Shown one piece after another: positions 53,120-62,094 of a stretch of DNA of 64,000 nucleotides. Within the stretch, counting starts at the first letter, position 1; every line of letters starts with the position of its first letter. The notes under the pieces were generated by a model. It saw only the letters and a program-made list of their open reading frames with translations, did not search any database and was not told the DNA's origin. The stretch covers positions 1 to 64,000 of the forward strand of contig JAKLIX010000013.1 in NCBI GenBank assembly GCA_022709385.1. Direction: 5' to 3'. Position numbers and translations under genes: made by a program. The stretch is from Bacteroidota bacterium (GTDB lineage: Bacteria; Bacteroidota; Bacteroidia; Bacteroidales; CAIXZF01).

Positions 53120-53953
53120 ATGGCAAATATAACTGCAGCGGAAGTGAACAAACTCAGACAGATCACCGGTTCAGGCATGATGGACTGTAAAAATGCACTG
53201 GTGGAAGCCAACGGTGATTACGAACTGGCTATCGACATCCTCAGGAAAAAAGGGCAGAAAGTGGCCAATAAACGTGCCGACCGCGAAGCCAGCGAGGGTG
53301 TGGTAATTGCATCTACTACTGAAGATAAGGCTTATGCCGCATTGATCATGCTGAGTTGTGAAACTGATTTCGTAGCCAAGAATTCCGAGTTTTCGGATAT
53401 GGCCAAAAGCATTCTCAAGCTGGCCCTCGAAAACAAACCCGCCAATCTGGACGCGCTCAAATCAATGACATTCAATGGCTTCTCCGTTGCTGATCACATC
53501 ATGAACATGGTGGGAAAAACCGGAGAAAAGATGGAACTGGCACATTACGACTTCATTGAAGCTCCCAGGGCTTTTGCCTATAACCACCTGGGCAACAAGC
53601 TGGCCTCCATCCTGGGCCTTAACAAAGGCGGCGATCAGTTCGACCAGCTCGGTCACGAACTGAACATGCAGGTGGCTGCCATGGCCGCCATCGCTCTCGA
53701 CAAGGACGATATCGATCCTGCTGTCATCGAAAGGGAGATTGAGATCGGCAAGGAACAAGCCAGGCAGGAAGGCAAGCCGGAAGATATGCTTGAGAAGATC
53801 GCCGTAGGCAAACTCAACAAATTCTACAAGGAAAGTACCCTGCTGAACCAGGAATTCGTCAGGGATAACAAGCTGACGGTAAGAGAATATATTGCCCGGC
53901 ACGATAAAGACCTGAAAGTAACCGGCTTCTTCAGAAGGATGCTCGGAGCTTAA
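53120..53953 (+). CDS. tsf: Translation elongation factor Ts
   Basis: 277 residues counted from the ATG at 53120. EF-Tu binding features are at the N-terminus: VNKLRQITGSGMMDCKNAL, then VANKRADREASEG and the core segment SCETDFVAKNSEF. It catalyses GDP release from EF-Tu. It is the last gene of the rplM-rpsI-rpsB-tsf run, and a strong terminator follows. Confidence 0.97.
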   Translation: MANITAAEVNKLRQITGSGMMDCKNALVEANGDYELAIDILRKKGQKVANKRADREASEGVVIASTTEDKAYAALIMLSCETDFVAKNSEFSDMAKSILKLALENKPANLDALKSMTFNGFSVADHIMNMVGKTGEKMELAHYDFIEAPRAFAYNHLGNKLASILGLNKGGDQFDQLGHELNMQVAAMAAIALDKDDIDPAVIEREIEIGKEQARQEGKPEDMLEKIAVGKLNKFYKESTLLNQEFVRDNKLTVREYIARHDKDLKVTGFFRRMLGA

Positions 53954-53969
53954 GCATTCCAAACCCAAC

Positions 53970-54006
53970 AAAAGAGGCTGCCCCGGGTGGGGTGGCCTCT
54001 TTTTTG
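53970..54006 (+). terminator. Rho-independent terminator after tsf
   Basis: AAAGAGGC (53971-53978) pairs with GCCTCTTT, with inner CCCC/GGGG pairing. A run of T follows through 54005. Confidence 0.85.
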
Positions 54007-54071
54007 TTTATGGTTTGAAGTTTAATGTTTAATGTGCTTGCGAAGCATTTATCATCATATTCATTTCCCGT

Positions 54072-54093
54072 CATGCTGAGCGTAGTCGAAGCA
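54072..54093. repeat. Dispersed-repeat relic with ATGCT/AGCAT ends
   Basis: CATGCTGAGCGTAGTCGAAG followed by CAT is an imperfect palindrome. I recall this sequence as a common intergenic repeat in Bacteroidetes genomes. Only one copy is in the window. Confidence 0.5.
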
Positions 54094-54179
54094 TCGTTTC
54101 CTGCTGGAATCAATTTTCCAGCTGGAGATCGGTTTAGAGGTTTATTGGTTTAAAGGCTGTGCAATTTGTAATCGGCAGA

Positions 54180-54197
54180 GACACGATGTATCGTGTC
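54180..54197. repeat. Short perfect hairpin, possible dispersed repeat
   Basis: GACACGAT and ATCGTGTC pair perfectly around a 2-base GT centre. Sequences like this recur in intergenic DNA of several phyla. It may also form RNA structure upstream of pyrH. Confidence 0.45.
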
Positions 54198-54259
54198 ACA
54201 CGTTAAAATTATTCGTTGGCATCGGGTGAAATTTGCTATTTTTACCGTAAAATAATGCC

Positions 54260-54967
54260 ATGCAATACAAACGTATCTTACTAAAGCTCAGCGGTGAAAG
54301 TTTAGGTGGCAGCACCTCCTGCGGGCTGGATCCGGAACGTCTGAAATCCTATGCCGAAGAAATTGAGGGTGTGGCGGGAAGCGGCTGCCAGCTTGCCATT
54401 GTGATGGGAGGCGGCAACATCTTCCGGGGACTGGCATCGGAGGGAAGGGGTTTTGACCGGGTTCAGGGCGATTATATGGGCATGATGGCAACGGTGATCA
54501 ACTGTATGGCCATGGAAAGCACCCTCAGGGCGATGGGGATTGAAGTATGTCATCTGTCGGCATTCGGCATCGATCCCTTATGTGAAAAAACCAGCGCTAC
54601 AAGGGCGATAAGGGCCCTGGACGAAGGAAAAGTGGTATTGTTCAGCGGGGGCACGGGCAATCCCTACTTCACAACCGATTCAGCCGCCGTGCTCAGAGCG
54701 GTGGAGATTAAAGCGGATATCCTGCTGAAAGGCACCCGGGTCGACGGGATCTTTGATGCTGATCCTGAAAAAGACCACCATGCAAAGCTTTACGAAAGCA
54801 TTTCATTTAAAGAAGCTTACGAAAAGAAACTCAAAATCATGGATCTGACAGCCTTTACCCTGTGTGAAGAAAACCGCATGCCCCTGCTGGTATTCAACAT
54901 GCACAGCAAGGGGAACCTGAAACGCATCGTCGAGGGCCATAAGACAGGCACATTGGTGCATATCTGA
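54260..54967 (+). CDS. pyrH: UMP kinase
   Basis: 235 residues. It phosphorylates UMP to UDP. The N-terminal YKRILLKLSGESL, GGGNIFRG, the DYMGMMATVINC segment, and the TRVDGIFDADPEK loop identify the bacterial hexameric enzyme. A TATTTTTA 7-of-8 promoter match lies just upstream. frr follows 41 bases downstream with its own promoter. The tsf-pyrH-frr order is common in bacteria. Confidence 0.97.
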   Translation: MQYKRILLKLSGESLGGSTSCGLDPERLKSYAEEIEGVAGSGCQLAIVMGGGNIFRGLASEGRGFDRVQGDYMGMMATVINCMAMESTLRAMGIEVCHLSAFGIDPLCEKTSATRAIRALDEGKVVLFSGGTGNPYFTTDSAAVLRAVEIKADILLKGTRVDGIFDADPEKDHHAKLYESISFKEAYEKKLKIMDLTAFTLCEENRMPLLVFNMHSKGNLKRIVEGHKTGTLVHI

Positions 54968-54975
54968 TATTTCCC

Positions 54976-54983
54976 TATTTTTG
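54976..54983 (+). promoter_or_regulatory. -7 promoter element for frr
   Basis: TATTTTTG fits TAnnTTTG, 25 bases before the frr ATG. It would let frr be expressed apart from pyrH. Confidence 0.4.
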
Positions 54984-55008
54984 CATTGCCAATCAAACAG
55001 ACAAGCGC

Positions 55009-55572
55009 ATGAATCCACTCAGCATTCAGGTCATTGAACAGGCCAAAAACGATATGCAGTCCGCCGTCACTCATCTGGAGCATGAACTTGCTAAGGTCAG
55101 GACCGGTAAAGCCAGCCCCCAGATGCTGGAGGGAATTAAGATAGACTATTACGGAACCCTGACCGCACTCGACCAGGTAGCCAATATCAACACACCGGAT
55201 GCCCGGCAGATCATCGTGCAACCATGGGATAAGAGTCTTTTAAACACCATCGACAAAGCCATCATGAATGCCAATCTTGGCTTCAATCCCCAGAACAACG
55301 GGGAAGTGCTGAGGATCAACGTTCCTGCCCTCACCGAGGAGAGACGGAAAGAGATGGTGAAGAAAGCAAAGGTGGAAGCCGAAAATGCCAGGGTCGTCAT
55401 CCGCAACATCCGCCGTTCGGCCAATGAAACAGCCAAAAAGCTGGATAAGATGAATGTACCCGAAGATGAGATCAAGATCCTGGAAAAAGAAATCCAGAAT
55501 CAAACCGACGCCTATATCGCAAGAATAGAAAAAATTCTGGAGGTCAAGGAAAAAGACATCATGACCGTATAA
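55009..55572 (+). CDS. frr: Ribosome recycling factor
   Basis: 187 residues. With EF-G it splits post-termination ribosomes. HLEHELAKVRTGKASPQML at the N-terminus, YGTLTALDQVANI, NVPALTEERRKEMVK and NETAKKLDKMNVPEDE match the family throughout. Its last 14 bases overlap the convergent radical SAM gene. Confidence 0.97.
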   Translation: MNPLSIQVIEQAKNDMQSAVTHLEHELAKVRTGKASPQMLEGIKIDYYGTLTALDQVANINTPDARQIIVQPWDKSLLNTIDKAIMNANLGFNPQNNGEVLRINVPALTEERRKEMVKKAKVEAENARVVIRNIRRSANETAKKLDKMNVPEDEIKILEKEIQNQTDAYIARIEKILEVKEKDIMTV

Positions 55573-56581
55573 GGAATCTGGCCCCTTCGGTGCAATTGCT
55601 GCACATGGCAATCGCCCCCCTGTCGTGCAGGATTTTTTTACGGAAATCAATGTAATCCCGTCCCTTCCAGATCTTCCGGAAGCCTTCCTCTTTCAGATCG
55701 CCCATCACATGCCTGGCATCCTTGTCGAAACAACACGGCAGCACTTTCCCTTCCCAGCTTACGACAGCACTGTGCCACATCCGGAAACAGGCATTTTTCT
55801 GCTTGCCCCGGAATTTCCATTCAGTCCGGTCTTCACCGCTGTAGCGGCGTTTGCGCGGATCCTCCGGCATCAGGGATTTCTCCATGTCCAAGTGATAGAA
55901 TTGCGCTTTCTTGAATACAACCCTGTCGGCTCCAAGGCTGCGGCCGAGATCCCGCATCCCTGACATCCGGTTCTCGGTAGTGCTGAGCAGCAGCACCTGC
56001 AATACGATGAAAGGCCTCCGGGAATGCAGGCTGCGCTTTGCCTTTACAAGATTTTTAATACCATTGACCACCAGTTCATAGTCACCACCCTTTCTGTAAG
56101 ATGCATAATCCTCCTGGTTGCTTCCGTCAAGGCCAATGACGATCCTGTCGAGTCCAGACCTTACTGTAGCTTCGGCTGCGGATTCCGTCAGGAAATGTCC
56201 GTTGGTTGCCAGATTAATGTAGATTTTGCGTGACCGGGCCCGGCCAATCATCTCAAAAAGTCCCGGATGAAGGAAAGGTTCCCCCATGAAATACAGGTTC
56301 AGATAGAAGGTTTCGGCAGGCAATCCAGCCAGTATCTTTCCGAATAAATCCGGGGACATCAGCCCTTTTTCCCTTTGCAGTTCATTTGTACCAGTGGGGC
56401 ATTCGCTGCAGCGCAGGTTGCAGGTGTTGTTCGGCTCTAAAGACACGGCCCATGGCATGCCCCACATCCATACCTTACGGTAAAACAGGCTGTGACGATA
56501 CGACAGCGTCAACTTCAGAAGGTTGATCGCCCGTCTGACGGTCAGTTTCGATAACATTCCTGCGATGGGATGAGAGATCAT
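55559..56581 (-). CDS. Radical SAM/SPASM domain protein
   Basis: 340 residues. The 4Fe-4S motif CNLRCSEC has Cys54, Cys58 and Cys61. ATNGHFL and VIGLDGSNQEDY follow in the barrel. A C-terminal SPASM-type region binds auxiliary clusters (ACFRMW...VLPCCFD...MCSNC). Such enzymes often modify peptides, but no small precursor peptide is visible beside it. The 3' end overlaps frr by 14 bases tail to tail. It is 5 bases downstream of the DUF5686-type gene, so it may act on envelope biology. Confidence 0.88.
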   Translation of the reverse strand: MISHPIAGMLSKLTVRRAINLLKLTLSYRHSLFYRKVWMWGMPWAVSLEPNNTCNLRCSECPTGTNELQREKGLMSPDLFGKILAGLPAETFYLNLYFMGEPFLHPGLFEMIGRARSRKIYINLATNGHFLTESAAEATVRSGLDRIVIGLDGSNQEDYASYRKGGDYELVVNGIKNLVKAKRSLHSRRPFIVLQVLLLSTTENRMSGMRDLGRSLGADRVVFKKAQFYHLDMEKSLMPEDPRKRRYSGEDRTEWKFRGKQKNACFRMWHSAVVSWEGKVLPCCFDKDARHVMGDLKEEGFRKIWKGRDYIDFRKKILHDRGAIAMCSNCTEGARFLIRS

Positions 56582-56586
56582 GTCAG

Positions 56587-59028
56587 TTAAAACGGAAGCA
56601 TCAGTGAAAACTTGAGCGACAGATTATCCTGCCAGCGCCGGAAGGCATAGCTGCCATATCGGTAATATGCCCCGACGCCTATCCCTGTGAACTGAATATT
56701 CAACAGGTTGTTTAACAACAGGCCTGATTCAAAATAGCCTTTCTCCATCGTCCTGAAGGCGACCAGGTGGTGAACCTCCTTGTCGGCAAGGGAGCCGAAT
56801 GCCAGGTTGGTGGCAATGGCTACCTCTGGCTGAAAGTATTTTGTTCTGAAGAGCAGTCTGCTGAAATTGTGAGTAAGATAAACGGCCACGTACCGATCCG
56901 ACAGGAATTCGTTCATGCGCATGGTGGCAAAACTATTGGGCGTGTAAATGGTGAACTGCCGGTAACTGCCATTCCCGTTGTACAATTCTGTATAAGGCAG
57001 GCTCCCTTCGGCAAGTCCCATGTTCAGACAAACCGAGGTCTTCCCTAAGTATTTCAAATAAAACGACTTAGTGATTTTCAGATCCATTTTGTGGTATTCA
57101 AAATCACTGCCCAGAACCTTATCGAGCCCCCTGGAGATCTGAAAAATCACAATGGGATAATTGGTGCCCAGAGAAATCTGGGTGCGTGCATTTTTAAGGA
57201 ATTTTTCCCTGTAGGCAAAACGCAGCCCTGTGAGGACCTCGGTAAAATGAAAGCTGGGGTGAAGGGTATAGGTGTCGGATTTATACCCTGAAAAGAAATA
57301 CTCCTGCCCGGTGGTTTTCACCGTCTGGTTGATGGCCGTGAACAGCTTCAGATATTGCAGTGTTCTGAACGACAGCGATGCCTGGCGATTCTCCACATAG
57401 TCCATATTTCTGATCAGATAGTACCTGAAGCGCTCATACATGGCAACACCTTTCTCATCAAAAAGATTGACGCCCCCGCTTTCCCTCACATCCTTTGTAT
57501 AGCTCAGACGCCATTCCAATTCTGCAGCAGGCCAGGGAAACACGCTCAGGCTGCCGCCGTACTTCGATTTCTTGTCGCGGAATCCGTATCCCCAATAACC
57601 GCTGATATTCCACCATTCCGACCAGCGGCGGTTGGTTACCAGTCCAAGACCGAGATAGGTTTTCTCAAAGTCGTTGTACCTGAACAACTTATTCATTTCC
57701 ACATCAAAATAACCGATGGGAATGCGTCCGGTCATCATCGTTTCGAGATTTCTGGCTTTGGCATCAAATTTCTCGGCCTCGCCCAAACTGTCCATAAAGG
57801 CATAGGTACGCTGCTCCCTGAGTGTAAGGGAGTCCGTCCTGAAACTGTTCCAGTATGCTTCCTCCCTGCGGGAAGCGTCCGGGTCGATGAAAATCTCCAC
57901 CTGATTGAATTTCTTCTGAACCTGCCCGTTGATTACGATATCCCGAAGGTAACTGCGTCCTTTTCCGATCACATGGTAGCGTCTGGCAGAATCCTGTCCT
58001 ACAATGAGTTCCACACCCCTGAATGTTAAATCCGTATTCAGCTGCACGGGAAACCAGTGTTCGCCGTCCACCTTTTCGTACATCTGCTGGATTTTAATCC
58101 CAAGTCCGCCTTCTTCCCGCTTGGGTTCTGCAATGACATTGCGGATGGCCCAGCCGTCGGAGGTGATATAGAGCAATCCGCTCAGTCCTTCGAAATTCGT
58201 TCCCTTGTAAGGCCTGAAATAGATCACATAGGTGGTGTCATGCTGATCTTCATTGATGATCGTGTCGCTGATCAGAAAAAAATATTTATTGACGCTTCCC
58301 TTGCTGAGCGGATTAATCAGCTTGAGGTTCCCGATAGGGATGATCTCATCATAAAAGGAAACCGGCTGCAACTGTGAAAGAAGAAAAACAAAGATCGGGT
58401 CTTTCAGGCCGGAGATCTTGGTGGCGATGACCTTCTGGAAACTTTTTGCCGGCGCTTTGAACGAGCGCTCCACCACATTCTCGATTAATGCAAAATATTG
58501 ATTATCAAAGAATTTCCTGGCCTCCATCATGCTGCTGTCCTGGCCGGAAGTATCAGCACGGGCAATGGAGTCAAGGTCGGAGGTAAACACCAGTTTCTCG
58601 TAGGCAGTATATGAAAACGAACTGAGTTTAAACGGATTGTTCCGGTCGCGCATTTCCAGAGCCTTCAATATCAGCCGGTGTGCCGGATTCTCTTTCGGCT
58701 GGATTACGACTTCGGGCAGTTCAATGGTAGTCTTCTGCATGGTGAAATCAAGGCGGCCGCTTTTACCGACCCTGATTTCACGGGCCTTATATCCTACATA
58801 GGAGGCCTTCAATGCAGGAAAGGGAGTCGCGGAGCGGAGCTGGTATTTCCCGTCAATATCACTATATCCGCCAAAGCGACCGTCTGCAAACACCAGGCTC
58901 ACAAAAGCCAGGGGTTCTCCGCTTTCCTCGTCAGTTATCCGGCCATATACCCGGTAATCCTGTGCCCCAACATACCTGGCACAAAATACCAGTAATATCA
59001 CAATTAAAAGGGATCTCGGCAAAGGCAT
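56587..59028 (-). CDS. Outer-membrane protein with carboxypeptidase-regulatory-like domain (DUF5686-like)
   Basis: 813 residues with a signal peptide (RSLLIVILLVFCARYVGA). The next 80 residues (YRVYGRITDEESGEPLAFVSL...DIDGKYQL) form the carboxypeptidase-regulatory/CNA-B-like fold. A long middle domain follows. The C-terminal half has alternating strands and ends LSLKFSLMLPF with a terminal Phe, as in outer-membrane beta-barrels. The domain order matches DUF5686 proteins of Bacteroidetes. It has its own promoter and is followed by the SPASM radical SAM gene. Confidence 0.85.
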   Translation of the reverse strand: MPLPRSLLIVILLVFCARYVGAQDYRVYGRITDEESGEPLAFVSLVFADGRFGGYSDIDGKYQLRSATPFPALKASYVGYKAREIRVGKSGRLDFTMQKTTIELPEVVIQPKENPAHRLILKALEMRDRNNPFKLSSFSYTAYEKLVFTSDLDSIARADTSGQDSSMMEARKFFDNQYFALIENVVERSFKAPAKSFQKVIATKISGLKDPIFVFLLSQLQPVSFYDEIIPIGNLKLINPLSKGSVNKYFFLISDTIINEDQHDTTYVIYFRPYKGTNFEGLSGLLYITSDGWAIRNVIAEPKREEGGLGIKIQQMYEKVDGEHWFPVQLNTDLTFRGVELIVGQDSARRYHVIGKGRSYLRDIVINGQVQKKFNQVEIFIDPDASRREEAYWNSFRTDSLTLREQRTYAFMDSLGEAEKFDAKARNLETMMTGRIPIGYFDVEMNKLFRYNDFEKTYLGLGLVTNRRWSEWWNISGYWGYGFRDKKSKYGGSLSVFPWPAAELEWRLSYTKDVRESGGVNLFDEKGVAMYERFRYYLIRNMDYVENRQASLSFRTLQYLKLFTAINQTVKTTGQEYFFSGYKSDTYTLHPSFHFTEVLTGLRFAYREKFLKNARTQISLGTNYPIVIFQISRGLDKVLGSDFEYHKMDLKITKSFYLKYLGKTSVCLNMGLAEGSLPYTELYNGNGSYRQFTIYTPNSFATMRMNEFLSDRYVAVYLTHNFSRLLFRTKYFQPEVAIATNLAFGSLADKEVHHLVAFRTMEKGYFESGLLLNNLLNIQFTGIGVGAYYRYGSYAFRRWQDNLSLKFSLMLPF

Positions 59029-59045
59029 CTTGCAAAAAACGACGG

Positions 59046-59053
59046 CAAATATA
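59046..59053 (-). promoter_or_regulatory. -7 promoter element for the DUF5686-type gene
   Basis: The minus strand reads TATATTTG, an exact TAnnTTTG, 17 bases before the ATG at 59028. Confidence 0.55.
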
Positions 59054-59099
59054 TACGATCTTAACGTAAACTTAACTTATTCTTTGTAAATTAGTACTT

Positions 59100-59107
59100 T
59101 ATATTTG
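59100..59107 (+). promoter_or_regulatory. -7 promoter element for the CHAD gene
   Basis: TATATTTG matches TAnnTTTG exactly, 17 bases before the ATG at 59125. It mirrors the divergent promoter 46 bases away. Confidence 0.55.
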
Positions 59108-59124
59108 CTTTTTCTAAAGACGAC

Positions 59125-59946
59125 ATGGGTATTGCAGATGATTTCACACGCCTGGGCCTCAGTTATTGCCATCACCGCGACATCCTGCTCAGGTCGCAGG
59201 ACGAAATCTCCGTACATCAACTCAGGCTGAGCGTCAAAAAAATGAGGGCGCTCTTTGACCTGATGGAAAGCATCGCACCGGAACGTTTTTCGACTTCCGC
59301 CCATCTGGGGGAGATCCGCCAGGTATTCCGGTATTCATCCGCTTTACGCGATCTTCAGGTGCAGAAGGGAATTTTTCATGACATTGGCAAGTTAAAACAG
59401 AAGAAGTACACAAGTCTGATCAGCTTCCTGGATCAACTTGAAAAACAACAATTTACACAGCTCAGGAAGAAACTCCGCAAGACCGGGGACCAGGTTTTCA
59501 CCATGCTCAGCGACTATATTGCCGTTACCTTCGACAGCCGCTATGATGAAGCGGAAATCCGTCAGATTTTCAAATGGCGCGCCACCGGCCTGCTGAGAGA
59601 TGCTGCCGGGATTTTTGATACCGGCTACGAAGCAAAAGCATTGCACGAAATCCGGAGGAAGGTCAAACAAGCCTATTTCCTGATGAAATTCAGAGCCATA
59701 AAGAATATCAGGACGAAGGACATGCAGCTTGGTTCGGCTGCGCTTCACAGGCTGGAAGAGCGCCTGGGAAGCTGGAACGACACCGAGGTGTCGCTGGACT
59801 ATTTCAAAACATTCCGGAAGGGTTCCGGCAGGGAAGTGAAGGAATCTGCCATCTACCGCGATCTGCACAGGGAGCTGAAAGAGCGCAATACGCATTTATA
59901 CCTGGCATCGCTGTTCCTTGTAAGTAAAACGCTGTTCAGGAAATAA
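59125..59946 (+). CDS. CHAD domain protein
   Basis: 273 residues, nearly all helical and rich in Lys and Arg. VHQLRLSVKKMRALFDLME is the first conserved H..R...K.R helix and LHEIRRKVKQAYFLMKF the second, with RLEERLGSWNDTEVSL between. CHAD domains bind inorganic polyphosphate through these basic faces. No CYTH triphosphatase partner is next to it. It ends 2 bases before the convergent MazG-like gene. Confidence 0.9.
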   Translation: MGIADDFTRLGLSYCHHRDILLRSQDEISVHQLRLSVKKMRALFDLMESIAPERFSTSAHLGEIRQVFRYSSALRDLQVQKGIFHDIGKLKQKKYTSLISFLDQLEKQQFTQLRKKLRKTGDQVFTMLSDYIAVTFDSRYDEAEIRQIFKWRATGLLRDAAGIFDTGYEAKALHEIRRKVKQAYFLMKFRAIKNIRTKDMQLGSAALHRLEERLGSWNDTEVSLDYFKTFRKGSGREVKESAIYRDLHRELKERNTHLYLASLFLVSKTLFRK

Positions 59947-59948
59947 GC

Positions 59949-60290
59949 CTAAGGTTGGCGGCTTAGTTTGGGATTATTGAAATGCCGGGCGGCATCCCTG
60001 CCTGTTTTTTTCTCCAGGTTACGGGTAAAAGCCTCCGTAAGATCAATCCCGGTCTGGTTGGCCAGACATATCAATACGAACAGCACATCGGCGAATTCAT
60101 CGGCAAGGCCGGCTTGCTCCTCTCCCGGCTTGCTGCTTTGTTCACCGTATTGCCTGGCGATGATGCGTGCTGTTTCTCCGACCTCCTCCACCAGCAAGGC
60201 CAGGTTGGTAAGTTCGTTGAAATACCTGACACCATGTTGTCCGATCCATTGATCGACCATTTGCTGGGCTTCTTTCAGGGTGATCTCCAT
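59949..60290 (-). CDS. MazG-like nucleotide pyrophosphohydrolase
   Basis: 113 residues, single domain. The metal-binding motifs LVEEVGETARI and LADEFADVLFVLICLAN are the two E..E/D..D pairs of MazG-type all-alpha NTP pyrophosphatases. It probably clears non-canonical nucleotides. It ends a minus-strand run after dtd and rsgA, and dtd lies 3 bases upstream. Confidence 0.92.
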   Translation of the reverse strand: MEITLKEAQQMVDQWIGQHGVRYFNELTNLALLVEEVGETARIIARQYGEQSSKPGEEQAGLADEFADVLFVLICLANQTGIDLTEAFTRNLEKKTGRDAARHFNNPKLSRQP

Positions 60291-60293
60291 GGC

Positions 60294-60746
60294 TTATTCC
60301 TTGTTTTTAGTGTCGATCAGAATGGTAACCGGGCCACTGTTCACGAGTGACACATCCATCATGGCACCGAAACGTCCGGTACTTACTTTTTTCCCGAGGG
60401 CTGCTTCAAAGCTGCGGATGAAATATTCATACAGCGGGACCGCCTTAGCGGAAGCGGCTGCCCGGATGTAGGACGGTCTGTTCCCTTTCCTGGTACTGGC
60501 ATGGAGGGTAAACTGGCTGACGATCAGGGCGTCTCCTCCGGTCTCGATCAGGCTGAGGTTCATGACCCCGAACTGATCAGGAAAAATCCTGAGCTTTGAG
60601 ATCCTGGCGGCAAGCCATTCGGCATCTTCCTCCCCATCTGCTTCCTCTATTCCGAGCAGGATCAGCAAACCCTTTCCGATAGCCGCAAGCGTTCCTCCGT
60701 CGATACTGACTTCCGCCTGACGCACTCTCTGGATTACAGCTCTCAT
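60294..60746 (-). CDS. dtd: D-aminoacyl-tRNA deacylase
   Basis: 150 residues. It removes D-amino acids or glycine mischarged on tRNA. MRAVIQRVRQAEVSIDG at the N-terminus, the SQFTLHAS motif and NSGPVTILID (the Gly-Pro cross-subunit motif) identify it. It lies 34 bases downstream of rsgA and 3 bases before the MazG-like gene, so it is probably co-transcribed. Confidence 0.96.
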   Translation of the reverse strand: MRAVIQRVRQAEVSIDGGTLAAIGKGLLILLGIEEADGEEDAEWLAARISKLRIFPDQFGVMNLSLIETGGDALIVSQFTLHASTRKGNRPSYIRAAASAKAVPLYEYFIRSFEAALGKKVSTGRFGAMMDVSLVNSGPVTILIDTKNKE

Positions 60747-60780
60747 CTTAACTCATTTATTTTCAAGTAAATTATTGGGT

Positions 60781-61716
60781 TTACTCCCAGTCATTCTCCT
60801 CAAGGTCCTCGTCGTTCACGATGGCCAGGTAGCTGCGATACCTTGAGGGATGGATCTTTCCCTCCTGCAGGGCTTCCTTGACCGCACAGGCAGGCTCCTG
60901 CAAATGGAGGCAATTGTGAAACCGGCAACGGTGCTGCAGTTCCCTGAATTCAGGAAATCGCTCGGCAACCTCTTCCTTTCTGAAGTCTGTGAGTCCGAAT
61001 TCCCTGATACCGGGAGTGTCAATGATAAAGGTATCGCCGGGCAGTTCAATCATTTCTGCAAAAGTCGTGGTATGTTTTCCCTTCTGGTGATAGGCCGAGA
61101 GTTCTCCTGTTTTCAGGCTGATGCCCGGAAATATGGCATTGATTAGCGCTGATTTGCCTACGCCCGAGGGGCCTGAGAAAAGTGTGACTTTCCCGTCCAG
61201 GTGTTCTTTCAGCAGCGGGATACTGTCACCGGTAAGGGCTGAAACCGGGATGCACGGATAACCCACCCCGGTATAAACACCAAGGAGGTAATGGTAATAC
61301 GCTGCCGCTTTGGTTTCCCCGTAAAGGTCGGTCTTGTTAAACACGAGTCCGGCCGGAATATGATATGCTTCCGAAGTGGTCAGGAAACGGTCGATAAAGC
61401 CCTGCGGGGTCCGTGGAAATGCAGCCGTCACGATAAGGAAAGCCTGGTCAAGATTGGCGGCAATCACATGATAGACTTTCGACATCCGGGTGGCTTTCCG
61501 GATGATATAATTATGTCGGGGGTGAATTTCATTGATCAGTCCGGGATCACTGACCGTGTTCTGAAGAAAACTCACCCGGTCACCAACAGCCACAGGATTG
61601 GTGGCCTTTTTCCCGTGAATCTTGAACTGCCCCTTCAGCCTGCAATCCACGCGGGTTCCGTCAGACGTCCTTACCAGCACCTGACTGCCGGTGGTTTTAA
61701 TGACAATCCCTTCCAA
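60781..61716 (-). CDS. rsgA: Small-subunit-dependent GTPase RsgA
   Basis: 311 residues. A circularly permuted GTPase that matures the 30S subunit. After the N-terminal OB fold (MEGIVIKTTGSQVLVRT) come FNKTDLY (G4), GPSGVGKSALIN (G1) and DTPGIREFGL (G3), in the permuted order. The C-terminal zinc site is CRFHNCLHLQEPAC. The start codon is TTG at 61716; homologs begin at the same residue and no nearby ATG fits. Confidence 0.96.
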   Translation of the reverse strand: MEGIVIKTTGSQVLVRTSDGTRVDCRLKGQFKIHGKKATNPVAVGDRVSFLQNTVSDPGLINEIHPRHNYIIRKATRMSKVYHVIAANLDQAFLIVTAAFPRTPQGFIDRFLTTSEAYHIPAGLVFNKTDLYGETKAAAYYHYLLGVYTGVGYPCIPVSALTGDSIPLLKEHLDGKVTLFSGPSGVGKSALINAIFPGISLKTGELSAYHQKGKHTTTFAEMIELPGDTFIIDTPGIREFGLTDFRKEEVAERFPEFRELQHRCRFHNCLHLQEPACAVKEALQEGKIHPSRYRSYLAIVNDEDLEENDWE

Positions 61717-61729
61717 TTCCCTGCTGGTT

Positions 61730-61999
61730 TTACCCGAATTGATAATGCTTCTTCACGTCTTTCAGGATACACCAGGTGCAACTCAGGCCTTCCGGGAAGG
61801 TCACATAATCCCCGGGACCTATACGAACTTCGCCATCGCCGGTTTTCACCACCACTTCGCCTTCCAGGAAAAGACAAACCTCCGTCTCATCATAAGTGTA
61901 AGGAAATTCAGACACCTCCTTTGTCCATACAGGCCAGTTGCGGATACCTTTTTCGGTGATTTCTGCTTCGCTCAGTTTTTCAACTTTAATTTTTCCCAT
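61730..61999 (-). CDS. Small cupin-domain protein
   Basis: 89 residues counted from the ATG at 61999. The beta-barrel core shows YTYDETEVCLFLEGEVVVKTGDGEVRIGPGDYVTFPEGLSC, the two cupin motifs. The first has E-E in place of the usual H-H, as in the DUF861/EutQ-like group. The function is unknown. It is followed by rsgA after 13 bases and preceded by a 95-base gap after dprA. A longer frame upstream is unlikely to be coding. Confidence 0.82.
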   Translation of the reverse strand: MGKIKVEKLSEAEITEKGIRNWPVWTKEVSEFPYTYDETEVCLFLEGEVVVKTGDGEVRIGPGDYVTFPEGLSCTWCILKDVKKHYQFG

Positions 62000-62094
62000 G
62001 ATCTGATCAGAATTAATTGAACCCATTACCAGGGAATCTCCCCCAGCAGGGACAAACATATTTAAAAAAACCTTACCAGCGGAAAATACAGCCT

